NCBI GenBank assembly: GCA_016711085.1
Contig: JADJTR010000001.1
Span: 372,001 to 436,000, forward strand
Length of the DNA: 64,000 bases
Reading direction: 5' to 3'
Source: Phyllobacteriaceae bacterium
Lineage (GTDB): Bacteria > Pseudomonadota > Alphaproteobacteria > Rhizobiales > Rhizobiaceae
Made by a program: the position numbers and the translations under genes. This document shows positions 1 to 10,228 of the stretch, piece by piece. The notes beneath the pieces were generated by a model that worked only from the letters and a program-made list of their open reading frames with translations, was not told where the DNA came from and did no database searches. Each line of letters opens with the position of its first letter. Position 1 is the first letter of the stretch.

Positions 1-1
1 G

Positions 2-1327
2 AACAACGCTTCGAAAGACTGGATGGACGGTTTCGGCAAATCGCCGGTTCACCATGAAAATTTCGATTGGTCGAAGATGACGTCGGCCAATGCCGCCGCC
101 AACGGCAATCGTTGGGTCGAAAAGGTCGACGGCGTCTGGTACAAGCGCGGCGAAGGATGGGGCGAAACCGAAGACCAACCGGCTACCCGGTTCAGCCTCT
201 ATGCCGATATGCAGTATTACACGTCGCGCGAATTTGTGGAGACCGGACAGGAGTACATTTGCACCCGGTATCGGTCCAACGGCACGTGCCGGTCCGGCTA
301 CTGGCAGGACACGGGGTACTATGTTCAGTCCAACCCCGCCTCCTTCGCCACCTGGCAGGGCTGCGTCGAGGAGCGTCCCTACCCGTACAATGTCAACGAC
401 GCGGCGCCGAGCGACGGAAATCCGGCGACGCTTTACGTCCCGATGTTCGCCCCCGACGAGCCCGGCAATCTGTGGACCGATGCGGACGGCGACGGAGACA
501 ACGACCTCGATTCCGGCGACTGGGGCTACGACAATTCCTGGTGGGCGGACTACAAGTCGGGAAACAGCGGCGAGAATACCGGGTTGAAACGCCAGCAGGA
601 CATGCAGAAATATTTCAAGATCAAGCCCTACGGTTCGAACAATCCGTCTTCGGGCGATGGGCCGAATTTCGCCTGCACGACGCCGCCGATCACGCCGCTG
701 ACCGATGTGACGACGACTGCCGGCATGAACACGATCGTGGCCGCCATCGACGCCATGGCGCCGACCAGCATGACCAACGTGCCCGATGGCATGGCCTGGG
801 GATGGCGCACTGTGTCGAGCGGCGAGCCGTTCACCGAAGGCCGCGTGGAAACGGAAAAAGGCAACGACAAGGTGCTGATCGTCCTCACCGACGGCCTCAA
901 CACCTACACTGATCTCGACGGTACTGACGCCGCCGGCAACAAGTCTGCCTACGCTTCCTACGGCTACACCGGCGTGGACTACTATGGAACCTCCGATCCG
1001 CGCCTTTACCTCGGCACCGATTCCAACGTGTCGAAGACGACCTTCTCGGCGTCGAACTACACCAAGGCGATGAACCAGCACATGGACACGCTCTGCATCA
1101 ACGCCAAGGCGGCGGGCATCAAGGTGTTCACCGTCGGTCTCGACCTGAACGCCTATTCGGATGCCGCGGCGATCACTTCGCTGAAGGCGTGCGCCTCGGA
1201 ATCGAAGTTCCGCAAGAACGCCGACGGCTCCTACAAGAAGCTGTTCTGGAACACGACCGGCAGCGACCTTCTCGACGTGTTCAAGACCATCGCCGACGAA
1301 CTCTCCAACCTGCGCATCGTCGGCTGA
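2..1327 (+). CDS. TadG-like pilus assembly protein with VWA domain, 3' part
   Basis: The reading frame is open to the left edge, so the 5' end lies outside the window and only the C-terminal 441 residues are visible. Near the C-terminus are two strand-like segments typical of von Willebrand type A folds (KVLIVLTDGLNTYTD and IKVFTVGLDL). The ending DLLDVFKTIADELSNLRI matches the tail of Rhizobiales TadE/TadG-related Flp pilus proteins, which have an N-terminal membrane anchor and a large periplasmic domain. A cysteine-containing, Tyr/Trp/Asp-rich insert (about residues 60-220) precedes the VWA part. No other tad gene is in view. The family call is firm; a role in the tight-adherence pilus is inferred. 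Confidence 0.75.
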   Translation, partial: NNASKDWMDGFGKSPVHHENFDWSKMTSANAAANGNRWVEKVDGVWYKRGEGWGETEDQPATRFSLYADMQYYTSREFVETGQEYICTRYRSNGTCRSGYWQDTGYYVQSNPASFATWQGCVEERPYPYNVNDAAPSDGNPATLYVPMFAPDEPGNLWTDADGDGDNDLDSGDWGYDNSWWADYKSGNSGENTGLKRQQDMQKYFKIKPYGSNNPSSGDGPNFACTTPPITPLTDVTTTAGMNTIVAAIDAMAPTSMTNVPDGMAWGWRTVSSGEPFTEGRVETEKGNDKVLIVLTDGLNTYTDLDGTDAAGNKSAYASYGYTGVDYYGTSDPRLYLGTDSNVSKTTFSASNYTKAMNQHMDTLCINAKAAGIKVFTVGLDLNAYSDAAAITSLKACASESKFRKNADGSYKKLFWNTTGSDLLDVFKTIADELSNLRIVG

Positions 1328-1348
1328 TCGCAAGACGAACCCGAAAAC

Positions 1349-1380
1349 CCCCGCCGGAGCGTCCCTCCGGCGGGGTTTTT
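1349..1380 (+). terminator. Rho-independent terminator after the TadG-like gene
   Basis: An 11-bp perfect GC-rich stem (CCCCGCCGGAG pairing with CTCCGGCGGGG) with a 5-nt loop is followed by five T residues. It starts 21 bases after the stop codon and separates this gene from the groESL promoter. Confidence 0.9.
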
Positions 1381-1411
1381 CGTTGTGCCTCCGATCAATC
1401 GCCTCCGCGCC

Positions 1412-1440
1412 CTTGACGCTTCGCGAACGCTGCACTATCT
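1412..1440 (+). promoter_or_regulatory. groESL promoter
   Basis: CTTGAC and CTATCT are separated by 17 bases and lie directly upstream of the CIRCE operator. This fits the alphaproteobacterial housekeeping/heat-shock promoter consensus. The transcription start would fall at or just before CIRCE, so a repressor bound there would block initiation. Confidence 0.7.
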
Positions 1441-1448
1441 CCGCCGCG

Positions 1449-1475
1449 TTAGCACTCGATCATAACGAGTGCCAA
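1449..1475 (+). promoter_or_regulatory. CIRCE operator (HrcA binding site)
   Basis: TTAGCACTC, a 9-base spacer, then GAGTGCCAA. This matches the CIRCE consensus TTAGCACTC-N9-GAGTGCTAA at 17 of 18 arm positions. HrcA bound here represses groESL until heat stress. hrcA itself is not in the window. Confidence 0.95.
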
Positions 1476-1527
1476 CAGGCGCCTGTGGCGCAAAAAGGCA
1501 ATTTCCGCCATCGAGGGTATGAAGAAC

Positions 1528-1824
1528 ATGGCAAAGATGAAGTTCCGTCCGCTCCATGACCGCGTGGTCGTCCGCCGTCTCGAATCCGAGGCGAAGACCG
1601 CCGGCGGCATCATCATTCCGGACACCGCCAAGGAGAAGCCGCAGGAAGGCGAGATCATCGCCGTCGGCCCCGGCGCCCGCGACGAAAGCGGCAAGCTGGT
1701 TCCGCTCGACGTCAAGGTCGGCGACAAGATCCTGTTCGGCAAATGGTCCGGCACCGAGGTCAAGCTCAATGGCGAAGACCTGCTGATCATGAAGGAATCC
1801 GACATCATGGGCGTTCTCGCCTGA
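1528..1824 (+). CDS. groES: Co-chaperonin GroES
   Basis: 98 residues, the usual length for alphaproteobacterial GroES. It begins MAKMKFRPLHDRVVVRRLES and includes the mobile-loop segment KTAGGIIIPDTAKEKPQEGE that contacts GroEL. GroES caps the GroEL cavity during ATP-driven folding in the cytoplasm. I chose the ATG at 1528 because GAGGG at 1513-1517 sits 10 bases upstream; the ATG at 1519 is only one base from it. ATG 1537 is also possible. It lies downstream of a promoter and CIRCE and 63 bases upstream of groEL, with no terminator between, so the two form one heat-inducible operon. Confidence 0.97.
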   Translation: MAKMKFRPLHDRVVVRRLESEAKTAGGIIIPDTAKEKPQEGEIIAVGPGARDESGKLVPLDVKVGDKILFGKWSGTEVKLNGEDLLIMKESDIMGVLA

Positions 1825-1887
1825 TCGGCTTTTCCTGAATCGATTCAATCCATTTGAGGGCTGCGACAAGCCCGGGAGTATTTGACA

Positions 1888-3522
<1,635 letters not shown>

Positions 3523-3546
3523 TCCATCCTCGCACGTGAACTCAAG

Positions 3547-3575
3547 AAAGGGCGGCCCTCGGGCCGCCCTTTTTG
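3547..3575 (+). terminator. Rho-independent terminator of groESL
   Basis: A 12-bp perfect inverted repeat (AAAGGGCGGCCC / GGGCCGCCCTTT) with a minimal loop is followed by a T run, 24 bases after the groEL stop. Confidence 0.92.
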
Positions 3576-3822
3576 TGCGGGGTGGGGCGTTTTAAGGGGG
3601 ACGGCCCCACGGCCCCCGGGTTTGTTGGCCCGCCCCCGGGAAAATGGTTCTGCTCGGAAGCCGAGGCGATCGCGGCGGGATACCGCCGCTCGAAAATCTG
3701 AGGAGTGGCGCCATCGTTGGCCCGTGAAAGGATTTGCTCCGTAACCGCCATTGGCGAGCATCGCATTCTTTGTCGCCGCGGCCCTCGCCGCCTTGTGTCC
3801 CGCCGCACAACGGGACCGCGCA
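3576..3822 (+). other. Intergenic segment, no gene seen
   Basis: About 250 bases between the groESL terminator and the next permease gene. It contains several C/G runs, but I see no convincing coding, RNA or promoter signal. Possible upstream starts for the permease lie here (an in-frame codon at 3751), but the family N-terminus begins at 3823. Confidence 0.4.
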
Positions 3823-4594
3823 ATGGCCGAATTTCCGATCTTCCTTCTTGTCGGCCTGCTCGCGCAGATTGTCGACGGCGCGCTCGGCATGGCCTACGGC
3901 GTCGTCGCGGCGACTTCGCTGCTCGCCTTTGGCGTCAGTCCGCTCGAGGCGTCCGCCGCCGTTCACGCCGCCAAGATCTTCACCACCGCCGCATCCGGTT
4001 TCGCCCATTGGCGTCACGGCAATGTCGCACCGCGCCTGGCGTTGTGCCTCGCGGTGACCGGGGCTTGCGGCGGCGTCGCCGGGGCCATGGTTCTCGGTTC
4101 TGTCGATGGCGGGGCGATCGAGCCGTTTGTCGCGGCCTGGTTGGCGCTGCTCGGCGGATGGATCGTCCTGCGGTCGTTTCTCGGCCGTCCGAAGGCGGAA
4201 AGGTCCGGCGTCGTCCACGCCCTGCCGCTCGGCCTCGCCGGCGGCTTTCTCGATGCCGTCGGCGGCGGCGGCTGGGGACCGGTCGTCACCTCCGGGCTGC
4301 TCGGCGCCGGCGTCGATCCGCGCCGGACGGTCGGTTCCGTCAACGCGGCCGAGTTCGTCGTCGGCCGCCGTTTCGCCTGCGTTTGTCTTTGTGTTCGTCT
4401 CGGCGGAACCGGCCGGGCCGGCGCCTGCGCGTCCGCTGGCGGCCATCGCCGGGCTGGTCGTCGGCGGCATGGTCGCGGCGCCCTTCGCCGCGCTGCTCGT
4501 CCGCCATGTCCGCCGCGGCGCGATCATGCGCACGGTCGGCGTTTTGGTCATGGCGCTCGTCGCATGGCAATTCGCGCAGATGGCGCGCGCCTGA
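3823..4594 (+). pseudogene. TauE/SafE-family permease, frameshifted
   Basis: The first frame encodes MAEFPIFLLVGLLAQIVDGA and several transmembrane helices, with the family repeat motif LAGGFLDAVGGGGWGP at about 138-153. This identifies a sulfite/organosulfonate exporter-like permease of the TauE/SafE/TSUP family. At about 4362 the frame is lost: the sequence reads EFVV then GRR, while the +1 frame continues EFVVAAVSPAFVFVFV and on to AFAQMARA-type C-terminal helices ending at 4594. Removing one G of the GG at 4363-4364 restores a 256-residue protein, the normal family size. It is either a recent frameshift or, given similar events elsewhere in the window, an assembly error. The substrate cannot be told from sequence. 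Confidence 0.8.
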
Positions 4595-4600
4595 TGCGCC

Positions 4601-5875
4601 TCACTCCACCCTGGCCGCCAGCACCTTGTCGATGCGCCGCCCGTCGAGGTCCATGATTTCGAACCGCCAGCCGAGGATGTCGATGCGGTCGCCGACGTCC
4701 GGCAGGCGCTTGAACGCGTCCAGCACGAAGCCGGCGACGGTGTCGTAGCCGCGTTTGGCCGGCAGATTCAGGTAGAGCAGGTCGGCCATCTCGTCGACCG
4801 GCATCCAGCCGGCAATCAGCCACGAGCCGTCGTCGCGCTTCACCGCTTCCGGCTCGTCGCCCTCGTCGGCCTTGAACGCGCCGGCGATGGCGTCGAGGAT
4901 GTCGGCCGGGGTCAGCACGCCCTCGAAATGGCCGAACTCGTCATGGACCAGGCCGTAGGGCACCTCGGCCTCGCGCAAGGTCTTCAGGGCCGCGAGCGCG
5001 TCCGTTGTGTCCGGGATGACCGGCGCCTTGATCACCAGCGGCTTGATCGCGAAAGTGCCCCTCGTCGCCAGCGGTGCGACGATGTCGCGTACGCGCACCA
5101 CGCCGACAATGGTGTCGGGCGCGCCGTTGCAAACCGGCACGACCGCGTGATGCGCCTTGATCAGCGCCTTGCGGATATCCTCGTCATCGTCGGCGAGGTT
5201 GATCAGTTCGACCTCGGTTCGCGGCGTCATGATGGCGCGCACTGACCGGTCGCCGAGCCGCATGACGCCGGAAATCATCGATTGCTCTTCCGATTCGATC
5301 ACCCCGGCGCTTTCGGCCTCCGCCACGATGGTGCGGATTTCCTCGTCGGTGACGGCGGATTCGCTCTCCGACGTGATGCCGAGCGCGATCAGGAACGCCC
5401 GCGTCGTCGCATCGAGCAGCGTGACGACCGGCGAGGCGATTTTCGACAGCAGCAGCATCGACGGCGCCATCATGCAAGCGATGCGCTCCGGGTTCTTCAG
5501 CGCCAGATGCTTCGGCACCAATTCGCCGATGATGACCGACAGGAAGGTGATCGCCGTCACCACGATGACGAAGCCGGAAATGTCGGCGACATCGTGTTTG
5601 ACGCCGAAGGTCTCGATCCAGTCGGACAGTTTTTTGCCCAGCGCCGCGCCGGAGAATGCGCCGGCGAGCACGCCGACCAGCGTGATGCCGATCTGCACGG
5701 TCGACAGGAATCGGCCGGGGTGCTCGGCAAGCCTCAGCGCAGCGCGCGCGCCGGCCCGGCCCTGTTCGGCCATGATCCGCAATCGCGGCCGGCGGGCGGA
5801 AACGACCGAGAGTTCCGACAAGGCGAACACGCCGTTGAGGAGGATCAAAAAAGCCGCGATGGAAAGTTCGAGCAT
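4601..5875 (-). CDS. CNNM/HlyC-CorC family membrane protein (DUF21-CBS-CBS-CorC_HlyC)
   Basis: 424 residues with the standard domain order. An N-terminal DUF21 membrane domain (about 1-190) contains VIIGELVPKHLALKNPERIA, typical of the family. Two CBS modules follow (about 205-330, from RAIMTPRTEVELINL), then a C-terminal CorC_HlyC domain (about 345-424). Relatives bind ATP-Mg through CBS and are implicated in Mg2+ or Na+ transport or in resistance to divalent cations; the older name 'hemolysin' is misleading. It is convergent with the permease and divergent from fumC, with an 89-base shared upstream region. The family is certain; the ion is not. Confidence 0.9.
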   Translation of the reverse strand: MLELSIAAFLILLNGVFALSELSVVSARRPRLRIMAEQGRAGARAALRLAEHPGRFLSTVQIGITLVGVLAGAFSGAALGKKLSDWIETFGVKHDVADISGFVIVVTAITFLSVIIGELVPKHLALKNPERIACMMAPSMLLLSKIASPVVTLLDATTRAFLIALGITSESESAVTDEEIRTIVAEAESAGVIESEEQSMISGVMRLGDRSVRAIMTPRTEVELINLADDDEDIRKALIKAHHAVVPVCNGAPDTIVGVVRVRDIVAPLATRGTFAIKPLVIKAPVIPDTTDALAALKTLREAEVPYGLVHDEFGHFEGVLTPADILDAIAGAFKADEGDEPEAVKRDDGSWLIAGWMPVDEMADLLYLNLPAKRGYDTVAGFVLDAFKRLPDVGDRIDILGWRFEIMDLDGRRIDKVLAARVE

Positions 5876-5964
5876 GGATCGCTATTCGTGAAACGGCCGC
5901 AACGCGGGCGCGCGTTTCTCTCCTATAGCGACGCGCCCGAATGCGCAAACCGCGGAGATCGCCC

Positions 5965-7367
<1,403 letters not shown>

Positions 7368-7486
7368 ACGACGATTGGGGAGACGTTTATAAATAGCGAA
7401 CGATCAGTCGTCGCCGTACTGTCTCGCCTGAACGATGCCGGCGCGCCATATCGGCCGAACAACAAGGAAAACACACGAGGGAATCG

Positions 7487-7870
7487 ATGAATACGAATGT
7501 CACGCTGCTCGTCGCCCGCATTCTGCTGGTGATACTCTTCCTGCTCTCCGCTTTCGGCATGGCCTCCAGCCCCGCCGGGGTCGCCGGCTATTTCGGCTCG
7601 CTCGGCATGCCGATGCCGGGCGTCATGGTCTGGCTGGTGGTGGCGCTGAAGCTGGTCGCCGGCCTTGCCGTGCTCGTCGGCTGGAATACGCGCTACGCAA
7701 GCTACGCGCTCGCCGCTTTCTCCGTCGGCGCGGCGCTGATCGGCCACAACAACATCGCCGACCAGAACGAGATGACGCAGCTCCTGAAGGATTTCGCCAT
7801 CGCCGGCGGCTTCCTCGCGCTGTCGGTCGCCGGTCCCGGCGCCTACGCGCTCGAGGCGCGCCGCGCCTGA
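7487..7870 (+). CDS. DoxX family membrane protein
   Basis: 127 residues with four predicted transmembrane segments. The first begins TLLVARILLVILFLLSAFGM and the second spans the VWLVVALKLVAGLAVLVGW region. The layout and the conserved Gly-rich third helix (FSVGAALIGHN) match DoxX/SURF4-like proteins. Members of this family have unclear functions; some partner with oxidoreductases or quinone-linked stress responses. A GAGGGAATCG segment precedes the ATG. It is a monocistronic unit closed by a terminator. Confidence 0.8.
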   Translation: MNTNVTLLVARILLVILFLLSAFGMASSPAGVAGYFGSLGMPMPGVMVWLVVALKLVAGLAVLVGWNTRYASYALAAFSVGAALIGHNNIADQNEMTQLLKDFAIAGGFLALSVAGPGAYALEARRA

Positions 7871-7890
7871 ATTCGCCCGCATCGAACCGG

Positions 7891-7916
7891 AAAGGCCGCG
7901 CCTGTCGCGGTCTTTT
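7891..7916 (+). terminator. Terminator after doxX-like gene
   Basis: A 10-bp stem AAAGGCCGCG / CGCGGTCTTT (one G-U pair) with a 5-nt loop, then a T run. Because A and T flank both sides, it may also terminate hisG from the opposite strand. Confidence 0.8.
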
Positions 7917-8600
7917 TCACGTGAAGGCCGCGGCCAGGCTCTCGGCGATGGCGATGTCGACCGCCGGCCTGTCCTTTAGCGCCAGCGCCAGGCAGGCTTC
8001 CGATCTGAGGATGACGCCGTCGTTGAGGATTTTCAGCCGGTTCGATTTCAACGTCGAGCCGGTGGTGGTGATGTCGACGATCACATCGGCCTGGCCGGCT
8101 GCCGGCGCGCCTTCGGTCGCGCCGAGGCTTTCGACGATGCGGTAGACCTGGATGCCGTGCTGCTGCGAAAAGAACTGCTGCGTCAGCCGCCAATATTTGG
8201 TCGCGATCCGCAGCCGACGCCCGTGCCGGTGGCGGAAATCGGCGGCGACATCGTCGAGATCGGCCATGGTGGCGACGTCGATCCAGCTTTCCGGCACGGC
8301 GACGACGACATCGGCGCGGCCGAAGCCGAGCCGCCCGAGGATCGCGGCGCGCGCGTCGAAATCGGCGATCGTTTCGCGCAACAGATCCTCGCCGGTGACA
8401 CCGAGATCGATGGCGCCGGCGGCCAGTTCGCGCGCGATTTCCGAGGCCGACAGGAACGCCACCTCAAGTCCCGGGATTTCGTTCACCCGGCCGAAATAGG
8501 AGCGCTCGTCGCCGGCTTGCGCCACGGTCAAGCCGGCCTTGGCGAAGGCCTCGGTCGCCTGCTCCTTCAGCCGCCCCTTGGAGGGAATGCCGAGCTTCAT
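7917..8600 (-). CDS. hisG: ATP phosphoribosyltransferase catalytic subunit HisG (short form)
   Basis: 227 residues. It catalyses the first step of histidine synthesis, condensing ATP with PRPP. The length and the absence of the C-terminal regulatory ACT-like domain mark the short HisG, which needs HisZ for activity and histidine feedback. Visible motifs are the N-terminal LGIPSKGRLKEQATEAF and the PRPP-loop segment ADVIVDITTTGSTLKSN. Its start overlaps the end of hisZ by 4 bases (ATGA), implying translational coupling and stoichiometric production of the HisGZ octamer. Confidence 0.96.
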   Translation of the reverse strand: MKLGIPSKGRLKEQATEAFAKAGLTVAQAGDERSYFGRVNEIPGLEVAFLSASEIARELAAGAIDLGVTGEDLLRETIADFDARAAILGRLGFGRADVVVAVPESWIDVATMADLDDVAADFRHRHGRRLRIATKYWRLTQQFFSQQHGIQVYRIVESLGATEGAPAAGQADVIVDITTTGSTLKSNRLKILNDGVILRSEACLALALKDRPAVDIAIAESLAAAFT

Positions 8601-9706
8601 GACGCGCCTCCTGCGGCTTTGTCCAGCCGGTCCAGCCAGACGGAAAATCCGACGCCGGCAATGGGGGAGGGCGCGCCGAGCAGGGTCAGCAGCCGGTCGT
8701 AGCGCCCGCCGCCGGCGAGCGGCTTGTCGAGGCCGGGCGCGGAAATCTCGAAGACGAGGCCGGTGTAATAATCGAGCGGCCGGCCGAAGGCGGCGTCGTA
8801 GGCCAGCGCCGCCGGGTCGAGCCCTTCCGCGGCGATTGCCGCGACGCGCGCGCCGAACCGGGCCAATGCGGCGTCGAGCGCCAGCCCGGAACGGATGGCG
8901 AAGGCCGACAGCGCCGCCGGGGCCTTGTCAAGGCCGGAGCGGATGGCGAGGAATTCGGTGAGCGCGGCGAGCGCCTTTTTTTCCAGCCGCACAGTGGCGA
9001 GCGCCGCCTTTTCCAGCGCCCGGCGCGCGATCTCCTCCGGCGCGCGCCCCGCCGTCGCCGACAGGCCGGCGGCGGCCATTTCCCCGACAATGTGGGCGGC
9101 GAGGCCGGTCGCGTCGCCGGCGGCGATCAGCGCCGCCACCTCCCCGTCATGGGCGGCGCCCTTCGGCCGGCCGAGATCGGCGAGCGCCAGATCGAGTTGC
9201 CCGGAGTCGCCGAAGGCGCGCGCCAGCCGCCGCCGCCAGCCTTCCGGCAGGCCGAGCGCGATCAGCACGGCCTCGAACACGCCCTGATCGCCGAGCGTGA
9301 CGGTCAGATCGCGCCGCGCCAGGCTCGCCACCGCGTGGGCGTCGGCGAGCACGCGGGCGTCGGCGGCCGCCTCGTCGGGATCGCCCAGATCCTCAAGACC
9401 CGCCTGATGGAACTCGGCCGCGCCGTCGCGGCGCTGGCGGAACACCTCGCCGAGATACCAGCGCCGCGCCTTGCGCGCGCCGGCGACGATATGGTCGCGG
9501 CAGACGGGGATGGTGAACTCCGGGCGCAGGCACAGCGTCTGCCCGGTCTCGCTTTCGGTCAGGAACATGCGCCGGCGCATGTCCTCGCCGGCCATGTCGA
9601 GAAACGGATCGGCCGGCTGCAGCACGGCGACCTCGGCCCGCACGGCATGGCGCGCGGCGAGCTGGGCGGCGACTTCGGCCGCGATGCGTGGCGCGCGGGC
9701 GGTCAT
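8597..9706 (-). CDS. hisZ: ATP phosphoribosyltransferase regulatory subunit HisZ
   Basis: 369 residues, a histidyl-tRNA synthetase-like fold without tRNA charging. Class II motifs are recognisable: LTESETGQTLCLRPEFTIPV and the GGGRYDRLL segment near the C-terminus. HisZ is required with short HisG and carries the allosteric histidine site. It overlaps hisG at one end and the DUF559 gene at the other, both by 4 bases, in an operon with hisS. HisS/HisZ homology and adjacency suggest an ancestral duplication. Confidence 0.95.
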   Translation of the reverse strand: MTARAPRIAAEVAAQLAARHAVRAEVAVLQPADPFLDMAGEDMRRRMFLTESETGQTLCLRPEFTIPVCRDHIVAGARKARRWYLGEVFRQRRDGAAEFHQAGLEDLGDPDEAAADARVLADAHAVASLARRDLTVTLGDQGVFEAVLIALGLPEGWRRRLARAFGDSGQLDLALADLGRPKGAAHDGEVAALIAAGDATGLAAHIVGEMAAAGLSATAGRAPEEIARRALEKAALATVRLEKKALAALTEFLAIRSGLDKAPAALSAFAIRSGLALDAALARFGARVAAIAAEGLDPAALAYDAAFGRPLDYYTGLVFEISAPGLDKPLAGGGRYDRLLTLLGAPSPIAGVGFSVWLDRLDKAAGGAS

Positions 9707-10077
9707 GCGGGGAGACCGGCTTCGATCAGGATGTGGCGGCAGACGCCATCGATGTCGCGGATCACATCGTCATTCCAGAATCGCACGACTTTCCAGCCGT
9801 CGTCGAAAAAGCGCCGGGATCGAAGGGCGGCGCGCATGACGCTTTCGGGCAGGGCATGCTGCGATCCATCGATTTCGACAATGATCCGGCGCTCCGGGCA
9901 CGCAAAATCGACGATGTAGCCAGCGACGGGGAATTGGCGGCGGAATCCAAGCCCTTCGAGCCGATGTGCGCGGACGGCGTTCCAGAATTTCAGTTCGGCG
10001 TCGGTCAGGTCCCTGCGCATGCGCCGCGCATTGGCGCGCATGGCTGCCGGGATCGGGGCGTGACTCGGCATCGGCAT
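9703..10077 (-). CDS. DUF559 endonuclease-like protein
   Basis: 124 residues with the DUF559/Vsr-like restriction endonuclease fold. RANARRMRRDLTDAELKFWN leads into the core segments FRRQFPVAGYIVDFACPE and RRIIVEIDGSQH, where the Asp and the Glu-x-Asp form the presumed metal site. The C-terminal KVVRFWNDDV is also characteristic. The biological role of DUF559 proteins is unknown; they are small, often dispersed genes. Here it is inserted between hisS and hisZ and overlaps hisZ by 4 bases. ATG 10077 was chosen because the GAGGGGG of the adjacent palindromic repeat lies just upstream and can act as its ribosome binding site. ATG 10071 is the alternative. Confidence 0.85.
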   Translation of the reverse strand: MPMPSHAPIPAAMRANARRMRRDLTDAELKFWNAVRAHRLEGLGFRRQFPVAGYIVDFACPERRIIVEIDGSQHALPESVMRAALRSRRFFDDGWKVVRFWNDDVIRDIDGVCRHILIEAGLPA

Positions 10078-10228
10078 CACCCCCCTCTGCCCTGCCGGGC
10101 ATCTCCCCACAGGGGGAGATCGGATGCACGTTCAGTCGCGTCCACCTTCAACTGTTGCCTGAATGCGGAAACGCAGGCGCCATCCGATCCCCCCTTGTGG
10201 GGAGATGCCCGGCAGGGCAGAGGGGGTG
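10078..10228. repeat. RIME-like inverted repeat between hisS and the DUF559 gene
   Basis: Two nearly identical 48-49-base arms (10078-10126 and 10181-10228) face each other across about 54 bases. Each arm itself contains smaller dyads (CCCTGCCGGGC; CTCCCCACAGGGGGAG). This architecture resembles the palindromic RIME/REP-type elements scattered through rhizobial genomes. The right arm lies inside the 3' end of hisS and encodes part of its tail; the left arm abuts the DUF559 start. Confidence 0.85.

Noticed and set aside
630..648. GGTTCGAACAATCCG, similar to a tRNA T-arm
   Set aside because: It lies in the TadG-like coding frame and no cloverleaf or acceptor stem surrounds it.
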